Source: Anaeromyxobacter sp. (lineage in GTDB: Bacteria; Myxococcota; Myxococcia; Myxococcales; Anaeromyxobacteraceae). Taken from it: a DNA stretch of 10,871 nt. Below are positions 4,666 to 10,871 of the stretch, in pieces. The stretch covers positions 1 to 10,871 of the forward strand of contig JAHWYA010000149.1 in the NCBI GenBank assembly GCA_020028115.1, given 5' to 3'. Numbering within the stretch: position 1 is the first letter of the stretch; each line of letters starts with the position of its first letter. The notes under the pieces were generated by a model that saw only the letters and a program-made list of their open reading frames with translations, made no database searches and was not told where the DNA came from. The position numbers and the translations under genes were made by a program.

Positions 4666-7536
4666 CTAGAACTCCCGCTCCACGTACTGCACCAGGGCCG
4701 CCCCGAAGTCCGGCACGAACGGCGTCCGGTACACCATCGCGGCACCGATCTCCGCGGCCAGGATGGCCGAGCGGTACTTCGGCGGCAGCCGCTCGGTGCG
4801 CCCGCGCCATACCGGCTCCTGCATCATCCTCGGCAGGTGCGCCCGGAGCGCCCGCTGACACGGCTCGCCGCCCGCGACCTCGGGGTGCGCCTGGAAGAAC
4901 GCGAACAGCTCGGCCTTCCGCGCGATGATCTCCTTGCTCACCGCGTCCGAGATCTCGGTGAAGGTCCGCTTCCCGCCCTCCTCGCGGTGGCGCCGGAACA
5001 GGAGCTGCGCCTCGTCGCGCGCCCGGCGCTCCAGGATCTCGAGCACGTCGCACACGTACGCGTCCTTGTGGGCGAGGAACTCGTCCTCCGACAGCAGCAG
5101 GTTCGCGATGATCTCGTACGACGACGAGATCACACCGCACTTGTTCGCCGACGCGTCCCGCAGCACGACGACCCCCGCCGCCTGGAGCCGCTTCCGCGCC
5201 TCGGGCGTGATGAATGAGTTCGCCCCCTCCACGATCACCCTCGACGAGGGCTTACCGTCCTCCCGCAGGAACCGGCGCCAGTTCTGCTCGTCGATCGTCT
5301 CCGGCCGCCCGCCCGCGGGGATGAACAGGTCCGCCTCCACCTCGAAGAGGATCCTGTCGGTCCGCTCGTTGAACTCGTCCTGGGTGAGCCACTCCTCGCG
5401 GAGCCCGGCGGGCGTCGCTTCCACCTTCCGGTACAGCTCCCGGAGCCCCTCCTTCCGCCGCTCGTTCCGGTAGAGGACGAAGCCGCCGGGGCCGAGCCGC
5501 TTCGTGTCGAAGGCGTCGGCGTCCGCGCGGAGCACGATCGCCGACAGCGCCTCGCGGTCGAGCCCGGCCGGGTCGTACAGGGCCGCGGTCCCGTCGAGGA
5601 CGAGGCGGACGCGCACCCCGGGGCAGCGCTCGAGCAGGAGCCTGAGCCCGTTCCCGGCGACGTCGCCGTTCGGCCCGCCCGTGAGCTTCACCGCGAACGG
5701 GTCCTTGCGGAGGTCGGCGCCGAGCACGTAGCCGCGACCGCGCGACAGCTCGGCGATCGCCTCGATCATCTCGTCGTGCATGTTCTCGTCGGGGCCGAGC
5801 TCGATGGGCTCGTCCTCGCCGTAGAAGTCCACGACCCGCGGGTTCCGCGCGCGGCCGTTCTCGGTGACGAAGATGTCGAGGAACGCGCTCGTGAAGTCGA
5901 GCTGGAGCCGGTGCAGCCGCTGGTTGATCTGCTCGCGCGGCTCGCCGGGCGGGACGCGGAGGACGCACACGAGCTTCGAGCCGCCCTCGTAGATGTCCTT
6001 GTTCTTGAGGTGCTGGGTGTGGGCGAGGACGTAGTTCTCGCGGAAGACGCGGTTCGCGACGGTGACGTAGTCGTCGCGACTATTCGTCACGATGGTGCGC
6101 CAGCCGCCCCGGGCGATGTCGGCGAAGCCGATGTGGTAGCCGAGGCCGCTGCGGCCGAAGAAGAAGGTCACGCGGTACGGGCGCTCCGGCGGGAGGTCGC
6201 CCGTGAACTCCGGGCCCAGGTCGTCGAGGTACCCGGCGTCGAGCCGGAAGGAGAGCGCGTTCTTCTCGGGGACGAAGAAGTTCGTCTTCATCGTGCGCTG
6301 GATGAAGACGAGCGTCGTCCTGAAGATCGAGCGCCGGAACTCGTCGAGGGCGCGGTGGCCGGTGTTGTAGCTCGCGACCTCGTGCTCCAGCGCCGCGAGA
6401 TCCGGCGCGTACCGCCGCTCGCGGTCGGCGACGCCGGGGTCGAACCGCGCCTCGAACAGCAGCGCGAGGCGCCGCGACATGTCCGGATCCGAGATGAACG
6501 CGCGGACGACGTCCTCGAGCGTGTAGCGGTGCGGCTGGTTGTGCGCGAGGTTCGTGTGGCAGAAGCCGATGAAGGCGTTCACGAGCGACGCCTCCTCGCC
6601 CGTCAGCACGCCGGTGAGGACGAACTCCTTGTACGCCGGCGACTCGGTCGCCAGGATCTGCGTGTTGTAGAGCTGGCGCTTGAGGCTCCGGAACAGGTCC
6701 GAGTCCTTCTCGAGCGGCCCGCCCGAGCGGCGCGCCACGTTGAAGCTGCCGAGGAAGACCGGCCCGGTCGCCGTGCTCACCACCATCGTGAGCGAGCGGC
6801 GCACGCCGAGGTCGAGTCGGTTGAAGACCTCCGTCACCTGCGCGAGGTGGTCCTTCGGCGGCGGGCTCTCGACGGCGAAGAGCACGTTCACCTGGCCGGG
6901 GCCGGCGGCCGAGTCCGCCTGCTCGACGTCGATCGTGAAGCCGCCCTGCACCCGGCTGCGGTGGAGGAGCCGGATGAGCTGCGAGATCTGGCGCGGCGGC
7001 GCGTGGGCGACGTAGCGCTCGTCAGCGCGCCAGAGCGTGCGCAGGAGGTCCGCCCGGCCGGACGCGTCGATGCGCGCGCCGTCGTCGGCGAGCGCGGCCT
7101 CGATGGCACGCCGGACCGCGTCGGGGATCGCCGGCTCGCCGGCCTGGGCGACGAGCGCCTCCGGCTTCGGATCGAAGACGTAGTGCTGGATCTCGAGCGC
7201 CCGCCCAGCGCCCGGCACGGGTCCGTGAGAGTGGAAGAACTCCGACCGCGAGATCGCCCGGTCCTCGAGCCGCTGCAGCGCCGCGACGATCGAGCCCGGG
7301 ACGTCGAGCTGGGCGACGACGAGCTCCTTCTCCCGGTCCGCGAGGACGAGGTGGCGCTCGGTGCGGAGCCGCGACAGCCCGACGGCGAGGGCGGTCAGCA
7401 CCGCCTCGTCCTGGCGCAGCACGCCCGCGAACAGGCGCGGGACGTTCTCCTGCAGCCAGCGCAGGTTGCCCTCGGCGTCGGCGAGCACCTTCGCGACCTT
7501 CGCCTTCACCTCCTGCGGAGAAAGGCTCTCGGCCAT
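4666..7536 (-). CDS. NAD-dependent glutamate dehydrogenase, large (Gdh2-like, ~115-kDa) class
   Basis: Reaction: oxidative deamination of glutamate to 2-oxoglutarate and ammonium with NAD, in the cytoplasm, feeding amino-acid carbon into the TCA cycle. Seen: 956 residues. A long N-terminal regulatory region (about 1-450) precedes the catalytic part. Catalytic landmarks are GFADIARGGWR near 470-480, HTQHLKNKDIYEGGSK at 506-521 (K521 fits the catalytic lysine of GDH GGxK motifs, K511 a substrate lysine), GPDENMHDEM at 581-590, the Rossmann-type TGGPNGDVAGN at 619-629, and VEGANSFITPEA plus DASANKCGVISSSYE at 769-807. These match the yeast Gdh2 pattern closely. Length: near the ~1000-1100 residues of the 115-kDa class and well short of the ~1600-residue bacterial L_180 class. 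Start: the ATG at 7536 has GGGAGGTG about 6 nt upstream. It is a single gene, convergent with the redox operon, with 13 bp between stops and no room for a separate terminator. Odd: SKLV follows the catalytic glycines where, as I recall, relatives have SKGV. Confidence 0.93.
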   Translation of the reverse strand: MAESLSPQEVKAKVAKVLADAEGNLRWLQENVPRLFAGVLRQDEAVLTALAVGLSRLRTERHLVLADREKELVVAQLDVPGSIVAALQRLEDRAISRSEFFHSHGPVPGAGRALEIQHYVFDPKPEALVAQAGEPAIPDAVRRAIEAALADDGARIDASGRADLLRTLWRADERYVAHAPPRQISQLIRLLHRSRVQGGFTIDVEQADSAAGPGQVNVLFAVESPPPKDHLAQVTEVFNRLDLGVRRSLTMVVSTATGPVFLGSFNVARRSGGPLEKDSDLFRSLKRQLYNTQILATESPAYKEFVLTGVLTGEEASLVNAFIGFCHTNLAHNQPHRYTLEDVVRAFISDPDMSRRLALLFEARFDPGVADRERRYAPDLAALEHEVASYNTGHRALDEFRRSIFRTTLVFIQRTMKTNFFVPEKNALSFRLDAGYLDDLGPEFTGDLPPERPYRVTFFFGRSGLGYHIGFADIARGGWRTIVTNSRDDYVTVANRVFRENYVLAHTQHLKNKDIYEGGSKLVCVLRVPPGEPREQINQRLHRLQLDFTSAFLDIFVTENGRARNPRVVDFYGEDEPIELGPDENMHDEMIEAIAELSRGRGYVLGADLRKDPFAVKLTGGPNGDVAGNGLRLLLERCPGVRVRLVLDGTAALYDPAGLDREALSAIVLRADADAFDTKRLGPGGFVLYRNERRKEGLRELYRKVEATPAGLREEWLTQDEFNERTDRILFEVEADLFIPAGGRPETIDEQNWRRFLREDGKPSSRVIVEGANSFITPEARKRLQAAGVVVLRDASANKCGVISSSYEIIANLLLSEDEFLAHKDAYVCDVLEILERRARDEAQLLFRRHREEGGKRTFTEISDAVSKEIIARKAELFAFFQAHPEVAGGEPCQRALRAHLPRMMQEPVWRGRTERLPPKYRSAILAAEIGAAMVYRTPFVPDFGAALVQYVEREF

Positions 7537-7824
7537 GTGACACCTCCCGCCTGCAACTTGTCAGCAGGACGAGGCCCGGGCTTTCGCGTGCTTCGATCGG
7601 CCCCGGAAGGGGGTCCGGTGGTCCGCGTGACCTCCGCGCCGCGACGTGCGCGCTCGCGGAGCTCGTCGCGGCGGCGCGCTAGCCCCGCCGAGCACACGAC
7701 TTGCTACTCCGCCTCCGTGCGTCCGGCGCGCCGCGGATTTCGCGGTCCGGCGGTCGCGCGCCGCCCGCGCCGCGTACCTCGGACCGCGGCGCGGGCCGGC
7801 GCCCCTCGAACGCCGGAGGAACAC
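7537..7824. other. Divergent intergenic region, 288 bp
   Basis: It must carry the promoters for the glutamate dehydrogenase gene (minus) and the SEC-C gene (plus). The dehydrogenase Shine-Dalgarno lies at about 7542-7549 and the SEC-C gene's GGAGGA at about 7815-7820. I see only weak inverted repeats, such as CCGCG, 5-nt loop, CGCGG at 7731-7745, and no clear -35/-10 pair on either strand. No small gene, RNA or riboswitch could be supported. Confidence 0.55.
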
Positions 7825-8415
7825 ATGCCCCGCCCAAAGCACCCCGCCCGCTCGACTCGCCGTCCCCGCGAGAGCCCCGACGCGCTGCCGAACACGGTCG
7901 GCGCGCTCCTCGCCGCCTTCGATCTCTGCGCGACCGTCGAGGGACGCGGCCGCATCGGCGCGAAGCTCGTCATGACCGGCGTCCGCGACGGGCGCATCCG
8001 CGCTGCGCTCGTCCGCATGCTCGACGACGACCCGCTGAACGCTGCGCAGTACCTCACGGCGTACCGCGACCGGACCGCGCTCCGCGAGCTCACCGTCACG
8101 CTCGACCGTCTCCTCGAGACCCCGATCGGTGACTGCGAGATCTGCGCAGCGGAGCACCTCACCGCGCTCGCCACCGCGATCCGGCTCCTCGGCGGGAGCC
8201 TCTCCGACGAGCAGCGGGCCCGTATCGACTCGGCGCTCGACCGAGCCGCCGAGAACTGGATTCCCCTCGGGAGCCACTGCGACGCCGCCGGCATGCCGAC
8301 CGCCTACGTCGATCGTGACCCTCGGCTCGACCCGGGCGCGCCGTGCCCCTGCGGCAGCGCGAAGAAGTACGGCGAGTGCCACGGCCGAGGCGCTCGGCGC
8401 CTCCAGGTCCACTGA
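7825..8415 (+). CDS. SEC-C motif zinc-binding protein, function unknown
   Basis: Seen: 196 residues, soluble, with no signal peptide. A basic N-terminal 18 residues is followed by a mostly helical region (about 20-145) that I do not recognise, containing CEIC at 104-107 plus C35 and C152. The C-terminus carries a SEC-C motif at 174-187: C174-P-C176-G-S, AKKYGE, then C185-H186-G. Family knowledge: SEC-C motifs bind one zinc through CxC and C-C/H and were first described at the SecA C-terminus, where they contact SecB. They also occur as small modules at the ends of many unrelated proteins, so they do not define a function. Start: the ATG at 7825 has GGAGGA 5-6 nt before it, and a sharp switch from GC-rich non-coding sequence to normal coding bias begins there. 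The frame stays open far upstream opposite the dehydrogenase gene, but that is not coding. CEIC could form a second metal site (inference). The ABC exporter begins 74 bp downstream, probably under its own promoter. Confidence 0.85.
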   Translation: MPRPKHPARSTRRPRESPDALPNTVGALLAAFDLCATVEGRGRIGAKLVMTGVRDGRIRAALVRMLDDDPLNAAQYLTAYRDRTALRELTVTLDRLLETPIGDCEICAAEHLTALATAIRLLGGSLSDEQRARIDSALDRAAENWIPLGSHCDAAGMPTAYVDRDPRLDPGAPCPCGSAKKYGECHGRGARRLQVH

Positions 8416-8474
8416 CGCGGCGCTGACGCCTCGCTCGAGGTCGCGGTCCGCGCGCGCGGCGCCCGCGCTTCCGC

Positions 8475-8480
8475 TATCTT
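8475..8480 (+). promoter_or_regulatory. -10-like box of the ABC exporter operon, possible leaderless start
   Basis: TATCTT lies 9 nt before the ATG at 8490, with only pyrimidine-rich CCGCCCCCG between, and no Shine-Dalgarno. The spacing would place the transcription start on or within a few bases of the ATG. There is no recognisable -35 box in the GC-rich sequence upstream (8450-8458). The arrangement resembles the one before 1773. Confidence 0.33.
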
Positions 8481-8489
8481 CCGCCCCCG

Positions 8490-9413
8490 ATGCCGGACCT
8501 CGCCATCCGCTGCCGCGGGCTCGTGAAGCGCTATCCGCCCGACGTCCTCGCGGTGGACGGCCTCGATCTCGACGTGCAGCGCGGCGAGTGCTTCGGGCTC
8601 CTCGGGCCGAACGGCGCCGGCAAGACCACCACGGTGGAGATCCTGGAGGGCCTCACCGAGCCCACCGCCGGCGAGGTGGAGGTGCTCGGCGGCACCTGGG
8701 CCAGGGACGCCCGGACGCTGCGCGCCCGGCTCGGGATCACGCTCCAGGAGACCCACCTCTACGAGCGCCTCACGGTCGATGAGCTCGTCCGCCTGTTCCG
8801 GTCCTTCTATCCCTCCGGCCTCGGCGTCGACGACGTCATCGCGCTCGTCGCGCTCGAGGAGAAGCGGCGCGCACGCTACGAGCGGCTCTCGGGCGGCCAG
8901 AAGCAGCGGCTCGCGGTCGCCTGCGCGCTCGTGGGCGAGCCGGAGCTCCTCTTCCTCGACGAGCCCACCACCGGCCTCGACCCGCAGTCGCGCCGGCAGC
9001 TCTGGGACGTGGTCCTCGACATGAAGGCGAGCGGGCGGACCGTGCTCCTCACGACCCACTACATGGACGAGGCGGAGCGGCTCTGCGACCGCGTCGCCAT
9101 CGTGGACCGCGGAAAGGTGATCGCGCTCGGCACGCCACGCGAGCTCATCGCGCGCTTCGTCGGGCAGGAGGTCGTCGAGTTCGAGGCGACCGGCGCCCTC
9201 CACGAGCCCGCGCTGCACGCGCTGCCGGGCGTCCAGGCCGCCCGGCGCAACGGCGCGGGCTGGGCGCTCACGGTCGAGCGACCTCACGTCGCGATCCCTG
9301 CCCTCCTCGACCTCCTCCAGGCTCGGGAGGTGACGCTCGGCGCGCTCTCCACGCACCGCGCCACGCTGGAGGACGTCTTCGTGACCCTCACCGGACGGAG
9401 GCTCCGTGACTAG
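8490..9413 (+). CDS. ABC-2-type exporter, ATP-binding subunit
   Basis: Role: hydrolyses ATP to drive export through the membrane subunit encoded immediately downstream; it acts on the cytoplasmic face. Seen in 307 residues: the typical opening IRCRGLVKRY; Walker A GPNGAGKTT at 39-47; Q-loop around Q86; signature LSGGQ at 133-137; Walker B LLFLDE at 153-158, followed by the D-loop region TGLDP; and the switch histidine H190 in TTHYMDEAE. All ATPase residues are intact. A C-terminal extension (about 225-307) ends with the ATLEDVFVTLTGR element usual for DrrA/CcmA-like drug and lipid exporter ATPases. Start: the ATG at 8490 fits the family start; there is no Shine-Dalgarno. The stop overlaps the permease start by 8 nt, so the two subunits are probably coupled in translation. 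Substrate unknown: this family handles antibiotics, lipids and polysaccharides, and no biosynthetic gene in the window points to one. Confidence 0.95.
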   Translation: MPDLAIRCRGLVKRYPPDVLAVDGLDLDVQRGECFGLLGPNGAGKTTTVEILEGLTEPTAGEVEVLGGTWARDARTLRARLGITLQETHLYERLTVDELVRLFRSFYPSGLGVDDVIALVALEEKRRARYERLSGGQKQRLAVACALVGEPELLFLDEPTTGLDPQSRRQLWDVVLDMKASGRTVLLTTHYMDEAERLCDRVAIVDRGKVIALGTPRELIARFVGQEVVEFEATGALHEPALHALPGVQAARRNGAGWALTVERPHVAIPALLDLLQAREVTLGALSTHRATLEDVFVTLTGRRLRD

Positions 9414-10503
9414 CGCGCCCGCGCCTTCGCCCGCACCTGCGCCCGCGCCGGCGCGCCGCGCTCCCGGACGCTTCGAGCGCTCGCCGCTCGTTCAGCTCAC
9501 CCTCGCCCGCATCCGGGGTTTCTTCCGCGAGCCGTCCGCCGTCTTCTGGACGTTCGCCTTCCCGGTGCTGCTCACCATCGCGCTCGGCATCGCCTTCCGC
9601 AGCCGCCCGCCCGACGCCGTGAGGACGGCGGTCGAGGCGGGACCGGGCGCCGAAGAGGCGCGCGCCGCGCTGTCCGCGGGGCACGACGTCACCGCGGAGA
9701 TCATGCCGCCCGACGCCGCCCGGACGGCGCTGCGCACCGGGCGCGTCGCCATCGTCGTCGTCCCCGGCACTCCGCCCACCTACCGCTATGATCCGACGCG
9801 CCCCGAGAGCCGCCTCGCCCGCGCGGTCGCGGACGACCGGCTCCAGCGCGCCGCCGGCCGGACCGACCCGCTCGGCGTCGAGGACGAGCGCGTCACCGAG
9901 CCGGGCTCGCGCTACGTGGACTTCCTCGTCCCAGGGCTCGTCGGGATGAACATCATGTCCGCCGGCATGTGGGGGATCGGCTGGGTCATCGTCGAGGACC
10001 GGCAGAAGAAGCTGCTGCGCCGGATGGTGGCGACGCCGATGCGCAGGAGCGAGTACCTGCTCGCCTTCGTGCTGGTGCGGATGCTCTTCCTCGTGCTGGA
10101 GGTGCCGGTGCTGGTCGGGTTCGGCATGCTCGCCTTCGGCGTGCCGCTCCGCGGGTCGGTCGTGGCGCTCGGGGTCATGGCGGTGCTCGGCGCGCTGGCG
10201 TTCGCGGGGCTCGGCCTGCTCGTCGCGTCGCGCGCCAGGAACACGCAGACGGCGAGCGGCCTCATGAACCTCGTGATGATGCCGATGTTCGTCCTCTCGG
10301 GCGTGTTCTTCTCCGCCGACCACTTCCCCGGCTTCCTCCAGCCGTTCGTGCGCGCGCTCCCGCTCACCGCCCTCAACGACGGGCTGCGGGCTGTGATGAA
10401 CGAGGGGGCCGGGCTCGCCGCGCTGGTGCCGCGGATGGCCCTGCTCTCCGCCGTGGCGCTCGTGTCGTTCGGCGCGGCGCTGCGGCTGTTCCGCTGGAGC
10501 TGA
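9406..10503 (+). CDS. ABC-2-type exporter, membrane permease subunit
   Basis: Role: membrane half of the exporter whose ATPase is encoded just upstream. Seen in 365 residues: an Ala/Pro-rich cytoplasmic lead (1-20), then an amphipathic stretch and a first membrane segment at about 46-64 (VFWTFAFPVLLTIALGIAF). A roughly 105-residue extracytoplasmic loop (about 66-172) follows. The remaining segments are near 173-195, 218-245, 250-275, 284-302 and 338-360, giving six in all. The QKKLLRRMVATPMRRSEYL loop (200-218) and the FVLSGVFF stretch before the last extracytoplasmic loop are standard ABC2_membrane features. Start: GTG at 9406, inside the ATPase stop region, with GGAGG about 6-7 nt before it. 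With one ATPase and one permease gene, the transporter is likely a dimer of each. The substrate is unknown. Confidence 0.93.
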   Translation: MTSAPAPSPAPAPAPARRAPGRFERSPLVQLTLARIRGFFREPSAVFWTFAFPVLLTIALGIAFRSRPPDAVRTAVEAGPGAEEARAALSAGHDVTAEIMPPDAARTALRTGRVAIVVVPGTPPTYRYDPTRPESRLARAVADDRLQRAAGRTDPLGVEDERVTEPGSRYVDFLVPGLVGMNIMSAGMWGIGWVIVEDRQKKLLRRMVATPMRRSEYLLAFVLVRMLFLVLEVPVLVGFGMLAFGVPLRGSVVALGVMAVLGALAFAGLGLLVASRARNTQTASGLMNLVMMPMFVLSGVFFSADHFPGFLQPFVRALPLTALNDGLRAVMNEGAGLAALVPRMALLSAVALVSFGAALRLFRWS

Positions 10504-10573
10504 GCGACTCTCGTGCGCCTCGTGCCGTATCGCCGGGCCGGACGCATTTTCGCGGTGGAGACCGGGGGTCCGC

Positions 10574-10871
10574 GTGCGCACCTCGACCAGGCGATCGTCC
10601 GCTCGCGCCGCGATGGTCGCCGGGGTCGCGCTGCTCGCGCTGCTCGCGCCTACCTCGTCGCCGGCCGACCCGGTCGAGGTGGCGTACCCGGAAGGGCTGG
10701 CGCACGGCTTCCTCGCGCTGCACTCGCTGGACGGGACCGCGCTCGCCGACGGCGACCTGATCCAGACCTCGAGCGGAGATCGCGTGACGACGCGCCTCCG
10801 CTTTCGCTTCAAGGACGGCTCGACGCACGACGAGACCACCGTCTACACGCAGCGAAAGAGCTTTCGGTTCG
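10574..10871 (+). CDS. Secreted protein of unknown function (partial, N-terminal 99 codons)
   Basis: Seen: an open frame from GTG at 10574 to the window edge with no stop. It begins with a basic stretch (MRTSTRRSSARAA) and a hydrophobic core (MVAGVALLALLA), then a likely signal peptidase site near SSPADP at about residues 28-33. The mature part starts VEVAYPEGLAHGFLALHSLDG, then ADGDLIQ at about 58-64, RLRFRFKDGS and DETTVYTQRKSFRF, a pattern of short alternating beta strands. From memory, proteins with this YPEG-xx-HGFL and DGDL pattern occur as hypothetical proteins in other environmental bacteria; I know no function. Start: GGGGGT lies a few bases before the GTG; an internal ATG at 10613 would cut off the basic region of the signal peptide and is less likely. 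It follows the exporter permease by 70 bp on the same strand with no visible terminator, so it may be co-transcribed. The C-terminus is outside the window. Confidence 0.72.
   Translation, partial: MRTSTRRSSARAAMVAGVALLALLAPTSSPADPVEVAYPEGLAHGFLALHSLDGTALADGDLIQTSSGDRVTTRLRFRFKDGSTHDETTVYTQRKSFRF

Noticed and set aside
7551..7576. Possible sigma-54 promoter before the glutamate dehydrogenase gene (minus strand, ending in TTGCA)
   Set aside because: The -12 TTGC is present, but at the required 10-nt spacing the -24 element reads TG rather than the near-invariant GG, and the site nearly abuts the ribosome binding site.
5776..8415. An 879-residue open frame on the plus strand running opposite the glutamate dehydrogenase gene and into the SEC-C gene
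   Set aside because: Its first ~680 residues are the low-complexity Arg/Val/Glu/Asp antisense of a clearly conserved enzyme. Only the part from the ATG at 7825, with its own ribosome binding site, looks like a protein.
8448..8459. CCGCGCGCGCGG, a perfect 12-bp palindrome before the ABC operon
   Set aside because: It is simple alternating GC sequence, which is often self-complementary by chance in DNA of this composition, and no T-run follows.
9419..9464. Repetitive GCGCCCGCGCC-type sequence at the start of the permease gene
   Set aside because: It encodes the Ala/Pro-rich cytoplasmic lead of the permease and has no fixed period; low complexity explains it.
9388..10839. A 483-residue open frame on the minus strand opposite the permease
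   Set aside because: Repetitive Glu/His/Arg-rich translation typical of antisense of hydrophobic coding sequence; the permease on the other strand is convincing.

Overview
The window is very GC-rich, with strong G/C bias at third codon positions, and carries eleven protein genes, two of them cut by the window edges. Gene content and style suggest a Gram-negative bacterium with an outer membrane: a lipoprotein signal, an OmpA-like peptidoglycan-binding protein, and a large NAD-dependent glutamate dehydrogenase of the Gdh2-like class. Myxococcota (the old Deltaproteobacteria) is my best guess, but no single gene proves it. I see no rRNA, tRNA, CRISPR array, insertion sequence, phage gene or attachment site.

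Left part (1-1488, all minus strand). An NmrA-like NAD(P)-binding protein runs off the left edge. Directly upstream of it in the same direction is a two-CBS-domain protein rich in cysteine and resembling mycobacterial Hrp1. Further upstream, probably as its own unit, is a secreted aromatic-rich protein of unknown function. A perfect 16-bp palindrome lies between the CBS gene and the secreted-protein gene, and two inverted repeats lie just before the latter.

Centre-left (1773-4652, plus strand). Three overlapping genes form what looks like one envelope thiol/disulfide operon. The first is a membrane VKOR domain fused to a periplasmic CPSC thioredoxin-fold domain with a proline/alanine-rich tail. 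The second is a secreted OmpA-like protein with six cysteines. The third is a TlpA/ResA-like lipoprotein thioredoxin with a WCVPC motif. This is the most interesting part of the window: an oxidase, a candidate disulfide-bonded client or anchor, and a second thioredoxin-like partner are encoded in one translationally coupled unit.

Centre (4666-7536, minus strand). A 956-residue NAD-glutamate dehydrogenase ends tail-to-tail with the redox operon, only 13 bp away. Its 288-bp upstream region (7537-7824) is shared with a divergently transcribed SEC-C zinc-motif protein (7825-8415).

Right part (8490-10871, plus strand). An ABC-2-type exporter (ATPase, then permease overlapping it by 8 bp) is followed after 70 bp by the start of a secreted protein of unknown function that runs off the right edge.

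The longest gene-free stretches are 1489-1772 (284 bp), 7537-7824 (288 bp) and 685-828 (144 bp). They hold only short inverted repeats and weak promoter-like motifs. Many long open frames on the strand opposite real genes are by-products of the base composition and are not annotated.
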